From positions 1 through 6,611 of the forward strand of contig QIEW01000345.1 of assembly GCA_003230535.1 (NCBI GenBank): a stretch of DNA of 6,611 bases, read 5' to 3'. The notes below the pieces were generated by a model. It was given only the letters and a program-made list of their open reading frames with translations. It had not been told where the DNA came from and ran no database searches. The position numbers and the translations under genes are program-made. Shown here piece by piece: positions 1 through 6,611 of this stretch. How positions within the stretch are numbered: the first letter of the stretch is position 1; each line of letters starts with the position of its first letter. Origin of the DNA: a bacterium. GTDB lineage: Bacteria > SZUA-182 > SZUA-191.

Positions 1-67
1 GAAGCAATCTCAAATTTCATTACAAATCAATGGGATTGCTTCGGCGATAAACCCGCCCCGCAATGAC
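1..67. repeat. Dispersed intergenic repeat remnant, cut by the window edge
   Basis: Bases 1-9 (GAAGCAATC) and 34-42 (GATTGCTTC) are perfect 9-base inverted arms around a 24-base AT-rich linker. The right arm runs on through a C-rich stretch into CGCAATGACAC at about 59-69. From memory, this combination of GATTGCTTC followed shortly by CGCAATGACA matches a very widespread bacterial intergenic repeat, often mistranslated as peptides containing RGTKQS. The left half probably continues upstream of base 1. An 8-base piece, AATGACAC, occurs at 62-69 and again at 106-113, just before the methyltransferase start. The arms are read directly; the family assignment is recall and would need a genome-wide copy count. 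Confidence 0.6.
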
Positions 68-113
68 ACCCGGGACTTTTTACGATTGCATTAAGCTTCA
101 TCTGAAATGACAC

Positions 114-776
114 ATGGCAAAACTGTTCGATCATAGAAGAGTTTGTAATTTAATCGCCCCGGTCTATGATACAAGTGTGCGGCTGGCGGCCCGGCTGGTA
201 GGCGGAGAGGAGGAAATCCGCCGCTTAGCTTTGAACAGACTACTGATACAACCGGGAGATAGGCTGGTAGAGTTGGGGTGCGGGACGGCTACTTTAAGCG
301 TAATGGCCGGTTGTCAGGGAGCTGCGGTGGCGGGTGTTGATATGGCTGAGCGGATGCTTGATATGGCACGGAAAAAGGCCGCAGCCCATAAGATAAAGGC
401 GGAGTTTATCCAAGCCAATATCACAGAAGCGCCTTATCCGGATGGTCATTTCCAAAAATTGATTATCTCCCTTGCCCTCCATGAGCAACCTAACCTGGAG
501 ATTATTCGGAATGTCTTGGAGGAAGCCAAACGGCTGCTGGTTCCCGGAGGCCGGGGGGTCATTATGGATTATCATTTGCCGGATGGTTTCCGTCGGGCGG
601 TTATGTTTTTATTTCTCTTCCTGGCAGAACGCAGGCAGGCTCGCCCTTTGATAAATTTAGACTTGAGCGGCCTTTTAGCCAGCTTAGGGTTTGAAAATAT
701 TGAAAAATCGCTGCCGGCTGGGGGGACGCTTCAGCTGCTGAGTTTTAAGAAAGCGGCTGCTTTCGGGGAAGGATGA
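114..776 (+). CDS. Class I SAM-dependent methyltransferase, substrate unknown
   Basis: This 220-residue protein has the Rossmann-type fold signatures of a class I S-adenosylmethionine-dependent methyltransferase. Motif I is VELGCGTAT at residues 52-60 (glycine-rich AdoMet loop). An acidic residue at the end of strand 2 is D76 in VAGVDMAERML. A motif II-like stretch lies around residues 114-126, and LLVPGGRGVIMDY at 141-153 is the usual post-motif segment. The N-terminal NLIAPVYD resembles the F-D-x-I-A-x-x-Y-D opening of UbiE/MenG-like quinone methyltransferases, but the similarity is not enough to name a substrate. Residues 163-170 are very hydrophobic, yet too short for a convincing membrane segment. 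The start is forced: an in-frame TGA at 108-110 lies immediately upstream and no earlier start exists. No clear Shine-Dalgarno precedes the ATG. It appears to be monocistronic and is probably soluble. Class assignment is firm; function is open. Confidence 0.88.
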   Translation: MAKLFDHRRVCNLIAPVYDTSVRLAARLVGGEEEIRRLALNRLLIQPGDRLVELGCGTATLSVMAGCQGAAVAGVDMAERMLDMARKKAAAHKIKAEFIQANITEAPYPDGHFQKLIISLALHEQPNLEIIRNVLEEAKRLLVPGGRGVIMDYHLPDGFRRAVMFLFLFLAERRQARPLINLDLSGLLASLGFENIEKSLPAGGTLQLLSFKKAAAFGEG

Positions 777-910
777 CCCAGGTCTATTTTTATATATAGA
801 AAGTGCGTGTTTGCCGCCCGAAACGGATAAGCCTTCTGTTGAATGATCGTTAATGGTAACGGTATATTTTTGTTTTAAACCATATACTGTTGTTTTAAGA
901 CATTCTCCGC

Positions 911-939
911 TTGATTAATATAATTTTTATAGGTAGAAT
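911..939 (+). promoter_or_regulatory. Sigma-70-type promoter for tRNA-His
   Basis: A -35 box TTGATT at 911-916 and a -10 box TAGAAT at 934-939 are separated by exactly 17 bases. The tRNA begins about 12 bases after the -10 box, where a short 5' leader is expected. TTGATT also pairs as an inverted repeat with AATCAA at about 941-946. The boxes are seen; promoter activity is inferred. Confidence 0.55.
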
Positions 940-951
940 AAATCAATCATG

Positions 952-1028
952 GTGGGTGTAGCTCAATTGGTTAGAGCGCTGGACTGTGGATCCAGAGGCT
1001 GAGGGTTCAAGTCCCTTCACTCACCCCA
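952..1028 (+). tRNA. tRNA-His (anticodon GTG)
   Basis: A complete cloverleaf is visible. The 7-bp acceptor stem pairs 952-958 (GTGGGTG) with 1018-1024 (CACTCAC), with one G-T wobble. The anticodon arm CTGGA-CTGTGGA-TCCAG gives anticodon GTG, which reads histidine codons. The T arm contains GGTTCAAGTCC. The gene encodes its own CCA end (1026-1028). A G at 951 supplies the histidine-specific G-1, facing discriminator C73 at 1025; this pair is the identity element for HisRS. A good promoter lies directly upstream, and a possible weak terminator lies about 50 bases downstream. Confidence 0.97.
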
Positions 1029-1073
1029 AGACCTTAGCGGGCACGTGGGATGCAGCGTGTTTGGACAGTGTCC

Positions 1074-1098
1074 TTCAAATCCGCAGGTTTGAGTTTTT
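1074..1098 (+). terminator. Possible weak intrinsic terminator after tRNA-His
   Basis: TTCAAA-T-CC at 1074-1082 can pair with GG-TTTGAG at 1086-1093 across a GCA loop if one T is bulged out. Five T residues follow at 1094-1098. The stem is short and interrupted, so termination would be partial at best. Read-through from the tRNA-His promoter could therefore feed the small genes downstream. The hairpin is seen; its role is inferred. Confidence 0.35.
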
Positions 1099-1130
1099 GT
1101 CGGGTATGCCAAAAAACGGGGTGATGACAG

Positions 1131-1358
1131 ATGTCAACTAAGGCATTGACTGAGTTAGATTTTGCCAAAGAGGCTGATATATCAGAAGCGGATTTAATAG
1201 AACTGCTTAATTTTATCAAAGAGTGTGTTGCAGAATTGAAAAATAAATTAGCAGATGCTAACAAAAAAATGGATGTCTTAATTAAGGAAAGAGCTGAATT
1301 CTGGCAAGAGATTGAGGAAATAGATAAAGAAATAGCAAAATATGTCCATCACAGGTAA
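1131..1358 (+). CDS. Small charged, probably coiled-coil protein of unknown function (first of a pair)
   Basis: I do not recognise this 75-residue protein. It is rich in Lys, Glu, Leu and Ile, with no signal peptide, membrane segment or cysteine pair. From about residue 20 to 70 it carries heptad-like spacing of hydrophobic residues (for example LIELLNFIKECVAELKNKL and the EEIDKEIAK end), so a helical, probably oligomerising coiled coil is likely. A good ribosome-binding site supports translation: GGGGTGAT at 1118-1125 matches 7 of 8 bases of the anti-Shine-Dalgarno complement GAGGTGAT and lies 5 bases from the ATG. The C-terminus overlaps the start of the next small gene by 17 bases, suggesting translational coupling. 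It lies 102 bases after tRNA-His and has no clear promoter of its own. Base composition is much more AT-rich than the flanking protease genes. Function, and any link to clpP, is unknown. Confidence 0.6.
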   Translation: MSTKALTELDFAKEADISEADLIELLNFIKECVAELKNKLADANKKMDVLIKERAEFWQEIEEIDKEIAKYVHHR

Positions 1359-1623
1359 ACTTAAGGAAGAAATAAAGAGCCTCATCCTGATTGGTATGGG
1401 CGAGGAAATAGCAGAGCTAAAGGCGAAACTAAATTTTTTAATTGATGATAATAAGAGACTAACGATAAAAATTTCCAAAATAGAAAAGGACGAATTAGAA
1501 ATATTTCAAAGATTAAGCAACCTCGAGGGAAGGTTTGACAATTTAGCCCAAGACACTTGGCTTAAAGTAGAAAATGAAATATTGAAAACCAAACTAAAAA
1601 AGCTAACAGAAGAAATAAATTAG
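1342..1623 (+). CDS. Small coiled-coil protein of unknown function (second of a pair)
   Basis: This 93-residue protein is not recognisable as a named family. Apart from a short N-terminus it is predicted by eye to be almost all helix, with long heptad-like runs (EEIAELKAKLNFLIDDNKRL around 21-40 and a Lys/Glu/Leu-rich end around 75-93), as in coiled coils. It contains no cysteine, no membrane segment and no enzymatic motif. The start ATG lies inside the last codons of the preceding gene (17-base overlap, +1 frame). No strong Shine-Dalgarno precedes it, so translation probably depends on ribosomes finishing the upstream gene. An in-frame TAG at 1333-1335 limits any earlier start. A later ATG at residue 19 (MGEEIAEL) is possible. 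It ends 31 bases before tRNA-Lys. The shared composition and helical character suggest the two small proteins work together, which is inference. Confidence 0.58.
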   Translation: MSITGKLKEEIKSLILIGMGEEIAELKAKLNFLIDDNKRLTIKISKIEKDELEIFQRLSNLEGRFDNLAQDTWLKVENEILKTKLKKLTEEIN

Positions 1624-1654
1624 GAATTAGATTCGTATCATAAGTGAGCTAGGC

Positions 1655-1730
<76 letters not shown>

Positions 1731-1736
1731 TATCCC

Positions 1737-1821
1737 GCGAGAGTGGCGGAATTGGCAGACGCGCAGGACTTAGGATCCTGTGGGGTAACCTGTGTGGGTT
1801 CAACTCCCACCTCTCGCACCA
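1737..1821 (+). tRNA. tRNA-Leu (anticodon TAG)
   Basis: This is an 85-base class II tRNA with the long variable arm expected for leucine. Acceptor GCGAGAG (1737-1743) pairs perfectly with CTCTCGC (1811-1817), followed by discriminator A and encoded CCA. The anticodon arm CAGGA-CTTAGGA-TCCTG gives TAG, which reads CUN leucine codons, mainly CUA. The variable arm is TGGGGTAACCTGT, and the T arm contains GGTTCAACTCC. It is likely co-transcribed with tRNA-Lys. No intrinsic terminator is visible after it, so read-through into the clpP leader cannot be excluded. Confidence 0.97.
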
Positions 1822-1893
1822 GGGTGAGGACGGGGGGGTTCGTAATTAAGCGGCGGCTGATAGTAATCTAGGTTATCATATCTGGAGAGTGGA

Positions 1894-1923
1894 TTGTCAC
1901 AGGGTTAAAAGTTATTTTATATT
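1894..1923 (+). promoter_or_regulatory. Candidate sigma-70-type promoter for clpP-clpX
   Basis: TTGTCA at 1894-1899 and TATATT at 1918-1923 lie 18 bases apart, each one base from consensus. They would place the transcript start about 25-30 bases before the clpP ATG. I saw no CIRCE-like (TTAGCACTC-N9-GAGTGCTAA) or CtsR-like heat-shock operator. The boxes are seen; activity is inferred. Confidence 0.45.
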
Positions 1924-1931
1924 TTAAACCC
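1902..1931. promoter_or_regulatory. Inverted repeat overlapping the candidate clpP promoter
   Basis: GGGTTAAAA at 1902-1910 is the inverted complement of TTTT-A-AACCC at 1922-1931 apart from one extra A, around an 11-base AT-rich centre. The repeat covers the candidate -10 box, so it could be a repressor operator. If transcription starts further upstream, it would instead form a hairpin in the clpP leader just before the ribosome-binding site. No known operator consensus was recognised. Confidence 0.4.
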
Positions 1932-1957
1932 ATTACAGGAGGTTTGAGGATAGTTAT

Positions 1958-2566
1958 ATGACGTTGGTACCGATTGTAATCGAGGAGACTAACCGGGGGG
2001 AGCGGGCATTTGACATTTATTCCCGGCTGCTCAAAGACCGGATTATATTTATCGGATATCCTATTGAGGATATCATATCTAATCTTATTATTGCCCAGCT
2101 TCTCTTTTTGGAGGCGGAAGATCCGGAGAAGGATATCTATCTTTATGTTAATAGTCCGGGGGGAATAATCAGCTCGGGGTTAGCTATTTACGACACCATG
2201 CAATATATTAAGCCTGATGTGTGCACTATTTGCATCGGCCAGGCTGCTAGTATGGGAGCGGTGCTGCTTGCGGCCGGAACAGCCGGTAAGCGCTATGCCT
2301 TACCCCATTCCCGGGTATTAATCCATCAGCCATTAGGAGGGTTTCAGGGGCAGGCTAAGGATATAGATATCCAGGCCAAAGAAATCCTTAAGGCGCGCGA
2401 TCTGATAAATCATCTCTTAGCGCAACATACCGGTCAGAAGTTGGGGAAAATCGAGGCTGATACGGACCGTGATTTCTTTATGTCGCCGGAAGAGGCCAAA
2501 GAATACGGCATCATTGATGAGATTCTGGCGAAGGACAAGCGGTTTGGCCGCAAATCTAAAAATTAA
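1958..2566 (+). CDS. clpP: ATP-dependent Clp protease proteolytic subunit ClpP
   Basis: ClpP is the serine peptidase that forms a two-ring, 14-subunit cytoplasmic chamber and cuts polypeptides unfolded and delivered by ClpX (or ClpA/ClpC). The 202-residue length is normal for the family. The catalytic triad is complete and in standard positions: Ser98 in GQAASMGA, His123 in VLIHQP and Asp172 in DTDRDFF. The oxyanion-loop glycines are in NSPGG (65-69). The hydrophobic N-terminal loop region and the handle helix (about 130-160) are present. A short pro-sequence may be removed, as in other ClpPs, but none is obvious. GAGGA at 1946-1950 is well placed 7 bases before the ATG; a stronger AGGAGGT at 1937-1943 is rather far away. 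clpX follows after 23 bases, so the two are almost certainly one transcript. The family call is very secure. Confidence 0.98.
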   Translation: MTLVPIVIEETNRGERAFDIYSRLLKDRIIFIGYPIEDIISNLIIAQLLFLEAEDPEKDIYLYVNSPGGIISSGLAIYDTMQYIKPDVCTICIGQAASMGAVLLAAGTAGKRYALPHSRVLIHQPLGGFQGQAKDIDIQAKEILKARDLINHLLAQHTGQKLGKIEADTDRDFFMSPEEAKEYGIIDEILAKDKRFGRKSKN

Positions 2567-2589
2567 TATACTAATGGAGATAGTTTCGT

Positions 2590-3825
2590 ATGGCTAGAAG
2601 CATGTTGAGATGTTCCTTTTGTGGTAAGGCTCAGCATGAAGTCGGGAAGCTTATTGCCGGCCCGATGGCTTACATTTGTAATGAATGTGTGAGTCTCTGT
2701 ATTGATATTATTGAAGAGGAAGGGGGGATGACCCCCAAAGCAGTTCGAAGCGGTAAAGCGAAGAGGCTGCCCAAACCCCATGAAATAAAACAGATTCTAA
2801 ACCATCATGTCATCGGTCAGGAGCGGGCCAAAAAGATCCTGGCGGTGGCCGTTCATAATCACTATAAAAGGATAGGGGCCCAGCTTGACCCCGATGATAT
2901 AGAATTACAAAAGAGCAACATCCTGCTTATCGGTCCCACAGGATCGGGAAAAACCTTGTTGGCTCAGACACTTGCCCGCATCCTCCATGTGCCTTTTACT
3001 ATTGTAGATGCTACTGCACTGACGGAAGCCGGCTATGTCGGTGAGGATGTGGAGAATATTATTCTAAAATTGCTTCAAACGGCAGGTTGTGATGTAGGAA
3101 GAGCTGAACGGGGAATTGTCTATATTGACGAGATTGATAAAATAAGCCGCAAAACGGATAGCCCTTCCATTACCCGGGACGTCTCCGGAGAAGGTGTTCA
3201 GCAGGCGCTTCTTAAACTAATTGAGGGCACAATAGCCAACGTGCCTCCCCAAGGGGGCCGGAAACATCCTCACCAGGAGTATATCCAGGTAGATACCAGT
3301 AATATTCTATTTATCTGCGGGGGAGCGTTCCATGGGATAGAAAATATTATTGCGCAGCGTCTCGGCCAGCAGAATATTGGATTTGGAGTCGAGGCAGGGA
3401 GACAAGAACACAAGTCTTCCAAGGCATTGTTACAACAGATTCAACCTGGAGACTTACTGAAGTATGGCCTTATACCGGAGTTTATCGGCCGGGTTCCAGT
3501 GATGGCCACCCTGGAAGAACTGGATGAAAAAATGCTGGTGAGAATATTGAAGGAGCCTAAAAATGCTATTATTCGCCAATACCAGAAGATGTTCGAACTC
3601 GAACAAGTAAAACTCGTATTCACCGCCGATGCACTCAAGGCTATAGCCCGGGAAGCCCAACAATTAGGCACCGGGGCCAGAGGGTTGCGCTCCGTTTTAG
3701 AAGAAGTAATGCTGGATATTATGTATGAGCTTCCTTCCATGCCCACTGTCAGTGAATGTATCATCAGTAAAGAAGCGATCTTACGCAGGGAGCAGCCTAT
3801 TTTAGTTCATGAGAAAGCGTCGTAG
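2590..3825 (+). CDS. clpX: ATP-dependent Clp protease ATP-binding subunit ClpX
   Basis: ClpX is the hexameric AAA+ unfoldase that recognises tagged or adaptor-bound proteins and threads them into ClpP. All expected parts are present in 411 residues, a normal length. The N-terminal C4 zinc-binding domain has Cys8, Cys11, Cys30 and Cys33. Walker A is GPTGSGKT (115-122). Pore loop GYVGED is at 148-153. Walker B is IVYIDEID (176-183; Asp180, Glu181). The RKH pore loop is at 224-226. The ClpP-docking tripeptide IGF is at 263-265, so this protein should bind ClpP. The arginine finger is Arg301 in PEFIGR, and the sensor 2 Arg364 is in GAR. GGAGA at 2576-2580 lies 9 bases before the ATG. The gene sits 23 bases after clpP and 65 bases before lon. 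The identification is very secure. Confidence 0.98.
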   Translation: MARSMLRCSFCGKAQHEVGKLIAGPMAYICNECVSLCIDIIEEEGGMTPKAVRSGKAKRLPKPHEIKQILNHHVIGQERAKKILAVAVHNHYKRIGAQLDPDDIELQKSNILLIGPTGSGKTLLAQTLARILHVPFTIVDATALTEAGYVGEDVENIILKLLQTAGCDVGRAERGIVYIDEIDKISRKTDSPSITRDVSGEGVQQALLKLIEGTIANVPPQGGRKHPHQEYIQVDTSNILFICGGAFHGIENIIAQRLGQQNIGFGVEAGRQEHKSSKALLQQIQPGDLLKYGLIPEFIGRVPVMATLEELDEKMLVRILKEPKNAIIRQYQKMFELEQVKLVFTADALKAIAREAQQLGTGARGLRSVLEEVMLDIMYELPSMPTVSECIISKEAILRREQPILVHEKAS

Positions 3826-3828
3826 GAG

Positions 3829-3900
3829 ATGAGTGAAACCAGGCTCCGATTTAAATCAATACAAGAAATTATTGGAGATGATGGAGTATTATGTTTTTAA
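3829..3900 (+). CDS. Possible 23-codon leader ORF between clpX and lon
   Basis: An ATG three bases after the clpX stop opens a 23-codon frame (beginning MSETRLRF) that fills the whole clpX-lon gap. Its TAA at 3898-3900 lies 10 bases inside lon. Such an overlap could couple lon translation to clpX translation. However, the GGAG in front directly abuts the ATG, which is too close to work as a normal ribosome-binding site, and a frame of this length in 72 bases can occur by chance. The open frame is seen; expression is speculative. Confidence 0.15.
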   Translation: MSETRLRFKSIQEIIGDDGVLCF

Positions 3901-6335
3901 GTAAGACAAAACAGAAGTCGACCAAACTGTTGCCTTTACTTCCTTTGCGGGATATCACAATGTTTCCCCGGATGATTGTTCCGCTATTTGTAGGACGGGG
4001 GAAATCCGTCCGAGCTCTTGATCTTGCCGAAGAGCGCCAGAACATTATCCTGCTGGTTACTCAGAAGGACGCCAAAGATGACGCGCCAAATCCTTCAGAT
4101 ATCCATGAGGTGGGGGTGGTCTCAGAGGTGTTACAGATATTGAGATTGCCGGATGGAACAGTGAAGGCGCTGGTAGAGGGTCTGTATCGAGCTAAGATAG
4201 TGCGTTTCTGTGATGATGCGGACGATTATTTTGAAGCGGAGGTGCGGGAGATTGCTCCTGAGCCGGAAGTAACTCCTGAGATAGAGGCATTAATGCGGGC
4301 GGTAAACAGCAAATTTGAGGAATATGTAAAGCTAAGCCCAAAGCTCCCCCCCGAAACTGTTGTTACGGTGGCTAATACGGAAGACCCTGATCGCTTGGCC
4401 GATATAGTTTCTACCCATATGGCAATTAAGATAACTGACAAACAGCGTCTTCTGGAAATAGTAGCCCCTCAGGAACGGCTTCAGATTTTGGTGCAAATTT
4501 TAGACGCCGAGATTGAGATTCTAAAAATTGAGAGACGCATTCGGGGCCGGGTCCGAAATCAGATAGAGAAATCTCAGAAGGAATATTATCTGAATGAGCA
4601 GATGAAAGCTATTCAGAAAGAGCTGGGGGCTAAAGACGACCCTAAGACTGAGATAATAAAACTGCGTCAGAAAGTTAAGGATGCCGGGATGCCCCCTGAA
4701 GCGGAAGAGAAAGCCGTCAAGGAGCTTAATCGGCTGGAGCATATGCCGCCGATGTCGGCTGAGGGGACGGTGGTGATGACCTACATTGATTGGTTGGTAT
4801 CCCTCCCTTGGAGTAAACGCACCCGTGATAAATTAGTCATAAAAAAAGCCGAAAGAATTTTAGACGAAGACCACTACGGATTAGAAAAAATTAAGGAACG
4901 CATTATCGAGTATCTGGCGGTTCGGCGCCTGGTCAAAGACAAAATAAAAGGGCCGATCTTATGCTTCGTGGGGCCTCCTGGAGTGGGAAAAACCTCGCTT
5001 TCCAAATCCATTGCCCGGGCTATGGGGCGGAAGTTTGTGCGGCTTTCATTAGGGGGGGTGCGCGATGAGGCTGAGATTCGCGGCCATCGCCGAACATACA
5101 TTGGCTCGCTTCCCGGTCGGATTATCCAGAGTATGCGAAAAGGAAAGTCCAAGAATCCGGTGTTTCTGTTGGATGAAATAGATAAAATGAGTACGGATTT
5201 TCGGGGAGACCCTTCGGCGGCCCTGTTAGAGGTGCTTGATCCGGAGCAGAATAATGCTTTTAGCGACCATTATCTTGAGGTAGATTTCGATCTGTCCGAG
5301 GTGATGTTTATTACCACAGCTAACGTAATACATCGGATTCCTCAGCCGCTGAAAGACCGGATGGAGGTTATTTCACTACCTGGATATACCGAAGAGGAAA
5401 AGGTGCGCATTGCGGAGCAATTCCTTGTCCCCAAGGTAATTAAAGCTCATGGTTTGAAATCGAACAACCTGAAGTTTTCCAGTGGCAGCTTAAGTCATCT
5501 TGTTCGTAGATATACGCGGGAAGCCGGTGTTAGAAACCTTGAGCGTGAGATAGCCAATATCTGCCGCAAAGTAGCCAAGAGGATTGTCCAGGAAGGAAAA
5601 CGGTACCAGGAAGTTGTTATTGCGAGGAATATGCACAGGTTTCTAGGGCCGGCCAGATACCTGCCGTACAAGGTGGAAGAAAAAGAGCGGGTGGGGTTGG
5701 CAACCGGCTTGGCGTGGACGGAGGTGGGCGGCGATATTTTGGCGATTGAAGTGATTGTTATGGAAGGTCGGGGCAATCTGATCCTTACCGGCCAACTGGG
5801 AGATGTTATGAAAGAATCAGCCCAGGCGGCTCTTAGTTACATCCGCTCCAAGTCTAAGGAACTGGGGTTACAGAGCGGTTTTTATCGGCGGCAGGATATT
5901 CATGTCCATGTGCCTGAAGGCGCCATCCCTAAGGACGGCCCATCCGCGGGAATAACTATGGCCACCGCTTTGGCCTCAGCTTTGACTGAACGGGCGGTAC
6001 GCAAAGATGTAGCTATGACCGGAGAGATTACCCTCCGAGGACGCGTGCTTCCTATTGGCGGCCTGAAGGAGAAGATATTAGCGGCCCATCGGGCTGAGAT
6101 TTCCACGGTACTCATTCCCCGCCAAAACGAGAAGGACTTAAAAGATATTCCGAAAAAAGTCTGCCGCGCCATGAAAATCGTATCAGTAGATCACATGGAT
6201 GACGTGCTCTCAGTGGCGCTTGTCCCGGCGTTAGAACAAAATATTATAAAATCTGACCCTGTAGAAGCCGACCAGCCGATCTTCTCCCAAGACTACCAAA
6301 AGATTCCTGTGTCTGGTGAGATCACCAAACACTAG
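3891..6335 (+). CDS. lon: ATP-dependent endopeptidase La (LonA)
   Basis: LonA is a homo-hexameric cytoplasmic protease that joins AAA+ unfolding and Ser-Lys proteolysis in one chain, removing misfolded and regulatory proteins. The 814-residue length is typical. The substrate-binding N domain begins at [15 protein letters not shown] (about 14-28) and is followed by a long helical segment (about 200-250). In the AAA+ module, Walker A is GPPGVGKT (361-368) and Walker B is VFLLDEID (424-431). The protease domain (about 600-780) carries the dyad Ser685 in KDGPSAG and Lys728 in GGLKEK, 43 residues apart as in E. coli Lon. The last 35 or so residues form a non-conserved, partly acidic tail. GGAG at 3883-3886 is only 4 bases from the ATG and another at 3874-3877 is 13 away, so initiation may be modest or coupled to upstream translation. 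No separate promoter is clear in the clpX-lon gap, so lon is probably co-transcribed with clpP-clpX. Confidence 0.98.
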   Translation: MFLSKTKQKSTKLLPLLPLRDITMFPRMIVPLFVGRGKSVRALDLAEERQNIILLVTQKDAKDDAPNPSDIHEVGVVSEVLQILRLPDGTVKALVEGLYRAKIVRFCDDADDYFEAEVREIAPEPEVTPEIEALMRAVNSKFEEYVKLSPKLPPETVVTVANTEDPDRLADIVSTHMAIKITDKQRLLEIVAPQERLQILVQILDAEIEILKIERRIRGRVRNQIEKSQKEYYLNEQMKAIQKELGAKDDPKTEIIKLRQKVKDAGMPPEAEEKAVKELNRLEHMPPMSAEGTVVMTYIDWLVSLPWSKRTRDKLVIKKAERILDEDHYGLEKIKERIIEYLAVRRLVKDKIKGPILCFVGPPGVGKTSLSKSIARAMGRKFVRLSLGGVRDEAEIRGHRRTYIGSLPGRIIQSMRKGKSKNPVFLLDEIDKMSTDFRGDPSAALLEVLDPEQNNAFSDHYLEVDFDLSEVMFITTANVIHRIPQPLKDRMEVISLPGYTEEEKVRIAEQFLVPKVIKAHGLKSNNLKFSSGSLSHLVRRYTREAGVRNLEREIANICRKVAKRIVQEGKRYQEVVIARNMHRFLGPARYLPYKVEEKERVGLATGLAWTEVGGDILAIEVIVMEGRGNLILTGQLGDVMKESAQAALSYIRSKSKELGLQSGFYRRQDIHVHVPEGAIPKDGPSAGITMATALASALTERAVRKDVAMTGEITLRGRVLPIGGLKEKILAAHRAEISTVLIPRQNEKDLKDIPKKVCRAMKIVSVDHMDDVLSVALVPALEQNIIKSDPVEADQPIFSQDYQKIPVSGEITKH

Positions 6336-6377
6336 CATGTTAACATTGATATGTCGTAAATTCACCGATTGCTTACC

Positions 6378-6455
6378 CCCCCTCATCCTGACCTTCTCCC
6401 CCAGGGAAGAAGGTATTATTAAGCTTCCTCTCCTCTGGGGGAGAGGACTGAGAGG
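6378..6455. repeat. GC-rich imperfect inverted repeat downstream of lon
   Basis: CTCCCCCAG at 6396-6404 pairs perfectly with CTGGGGGAG at 6435-6443. Flanking pyrimidine-rich and purine-rich arms (about 6378-6395 and 6444-6455) extend the match imperfectly. An inner pair, GGAAG (6405-6409) and CTTCC (6424-6428), sits in the middle. The C/T-rich CCCTCATCCTGACCTTCTCCC sense resembles a dispersed repeat common in many bacterial genomes (from memory). No T-run follows on either strand, so it is not a standard intrinsic terminator, although an RNA hairpin here could protect the 3' end of the lon transcript. Confidence 0.6.
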
Positions 6456-6611
6456 GAAATAAAAATCGAATCCGTCAATTGCCAGTTGACATAACGCTAG
6501 GCCGACCGAAAATGTTTCTACAAAGTTTGATCGTTACTGGAAAAATGTTTTTTAGTTTTCATATTTTACGGAAGGTTGGATAGCTTATGTAATGCTAGCA
6601 GATCGATTCCT
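6456..6611. other. AT-rich non-coding tail, possibly upstream region of the next gene
   Basis: No credible coding frame or RNA gene is visible. A perfect -35-like TTGACA at 6486-6491 is followed, 16 bases later, by only a poor -10 candidate, GAAAAT at 6508-6513. TTGAC also pairs with GTCAA at 6474-6478. A T-rich run lies around 6548-6567. The region could hold the promoter of a gene beyond the window, but nothing is firm. Confidence 0.25.

Noticed and set aside
777-806. Possible terminator after the methyltransferase (GACC-CA-GGTC followed by TATTTTT)
   Set aside because: The arms are only 4 bases with a 2-base loop, too tight to form a stable hairpin.
813-838. Similarity of the intergenic stretch to part of clpX near 3147-3170 (shared AAACGGATA and nearby GCC/TTC)
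   Set aside because: The match is short and gapped, without extension on either side; it is probably coincidence rather than a clpX fragment.
844-856. TGATCGTTAATGG resembles TGATCGTTACTGG at 6528-6540 (12 of 13 bases)
   Set aside because: A 13-base match with one mismatch is expected several times by chance within a 6.6 kb window, and the surrounding sequence does not align convincingly.
1034-1264. Minus-strand frame of 76 codons opposite the first small coiled-coil gene
   Set aside because: It has no recognisable domain or ribosome-binding site, and overlaps a plus-strand frame with a good ribosome-binding site. Other minus-strand frames under clpX, lon and the methyltransferase were rejected on the same grounds.
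1018-1654. Possible integrated element using the tRNA-His 3' end as attachment site
   Set aside because: I looked for a second copy of the tRNA-His 3' end downstream, up to tRNA-Lys, and found none. There is no integrase or recombinase gene in the window.
6315-6346. Short palindromes GGTGA-GA-TCACC and ATGTTAACAT at the lon 3' end
   Set aside because: Both are short, one lies within coding sequence, and neither is followed by a T-run; there is no basis for calling a terminator or operator.

Overview
The window is ordinary bacterial chromosome of moderate base composition: about half G+C in the protease genes, by eye. It comes from a lineage I cannot name with confidence. All three tRNAs carry an encoded CCA end. 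Two dispersed-repeat-like stretches, at bases 1-67 and about 6378-6455, resemble intergenic repeats common in environmental and uncultivated bacterial genomes. That fits a metagenome-derived organism (for example Desulfobacterota, Planctomycetota, Omnitrophota or Chloroflexota), but no marker in the window decides between them.

Layout, all on the + strand: (1) a repeat remnant at 1-67; (2) a class I SAM-dependent methyltransferase at 114-776; (3) an AT-rich intergenic stretch ending in a good sigma-70-type promoter for tRNA-His (952-1028), with a possible weak terminator behind it; (4) two overlapping small genes (1131-1358 and 1342-1623) encoding charged, probably coiled-coil proteins of unknown function, about 32% G+C by hand count; (5) tRNA-Lys(CTT) and tRNA-Leu(TAG), six bases apart; (6) a leader with a candidate promoter and an inverted repeat, followed by clpP, clpX and lon; (7) a non-coding tail with a GC-rich imperfect inverted repeat and an AT-rich end that may hold the promoter of a gene beyond the window.

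The functional core is the ATP-dependent proteolysis cluster. ClpX unfolds substrates and feeds them into the ClpP peptidase chamber. Lon is an independent single-chain AAA+ protease. All catalytic and nucleotide-binding motifs are intact in the three proteins. Trigger factor (tig), which often precedes clpP in bacteria, is absent here and tRNA genes occupy that place. I found no convincing novel multi-gene system. The least explained element is the AT-rich pair of small coiled-coil genes between tRNA-His and tRNA-Lys.
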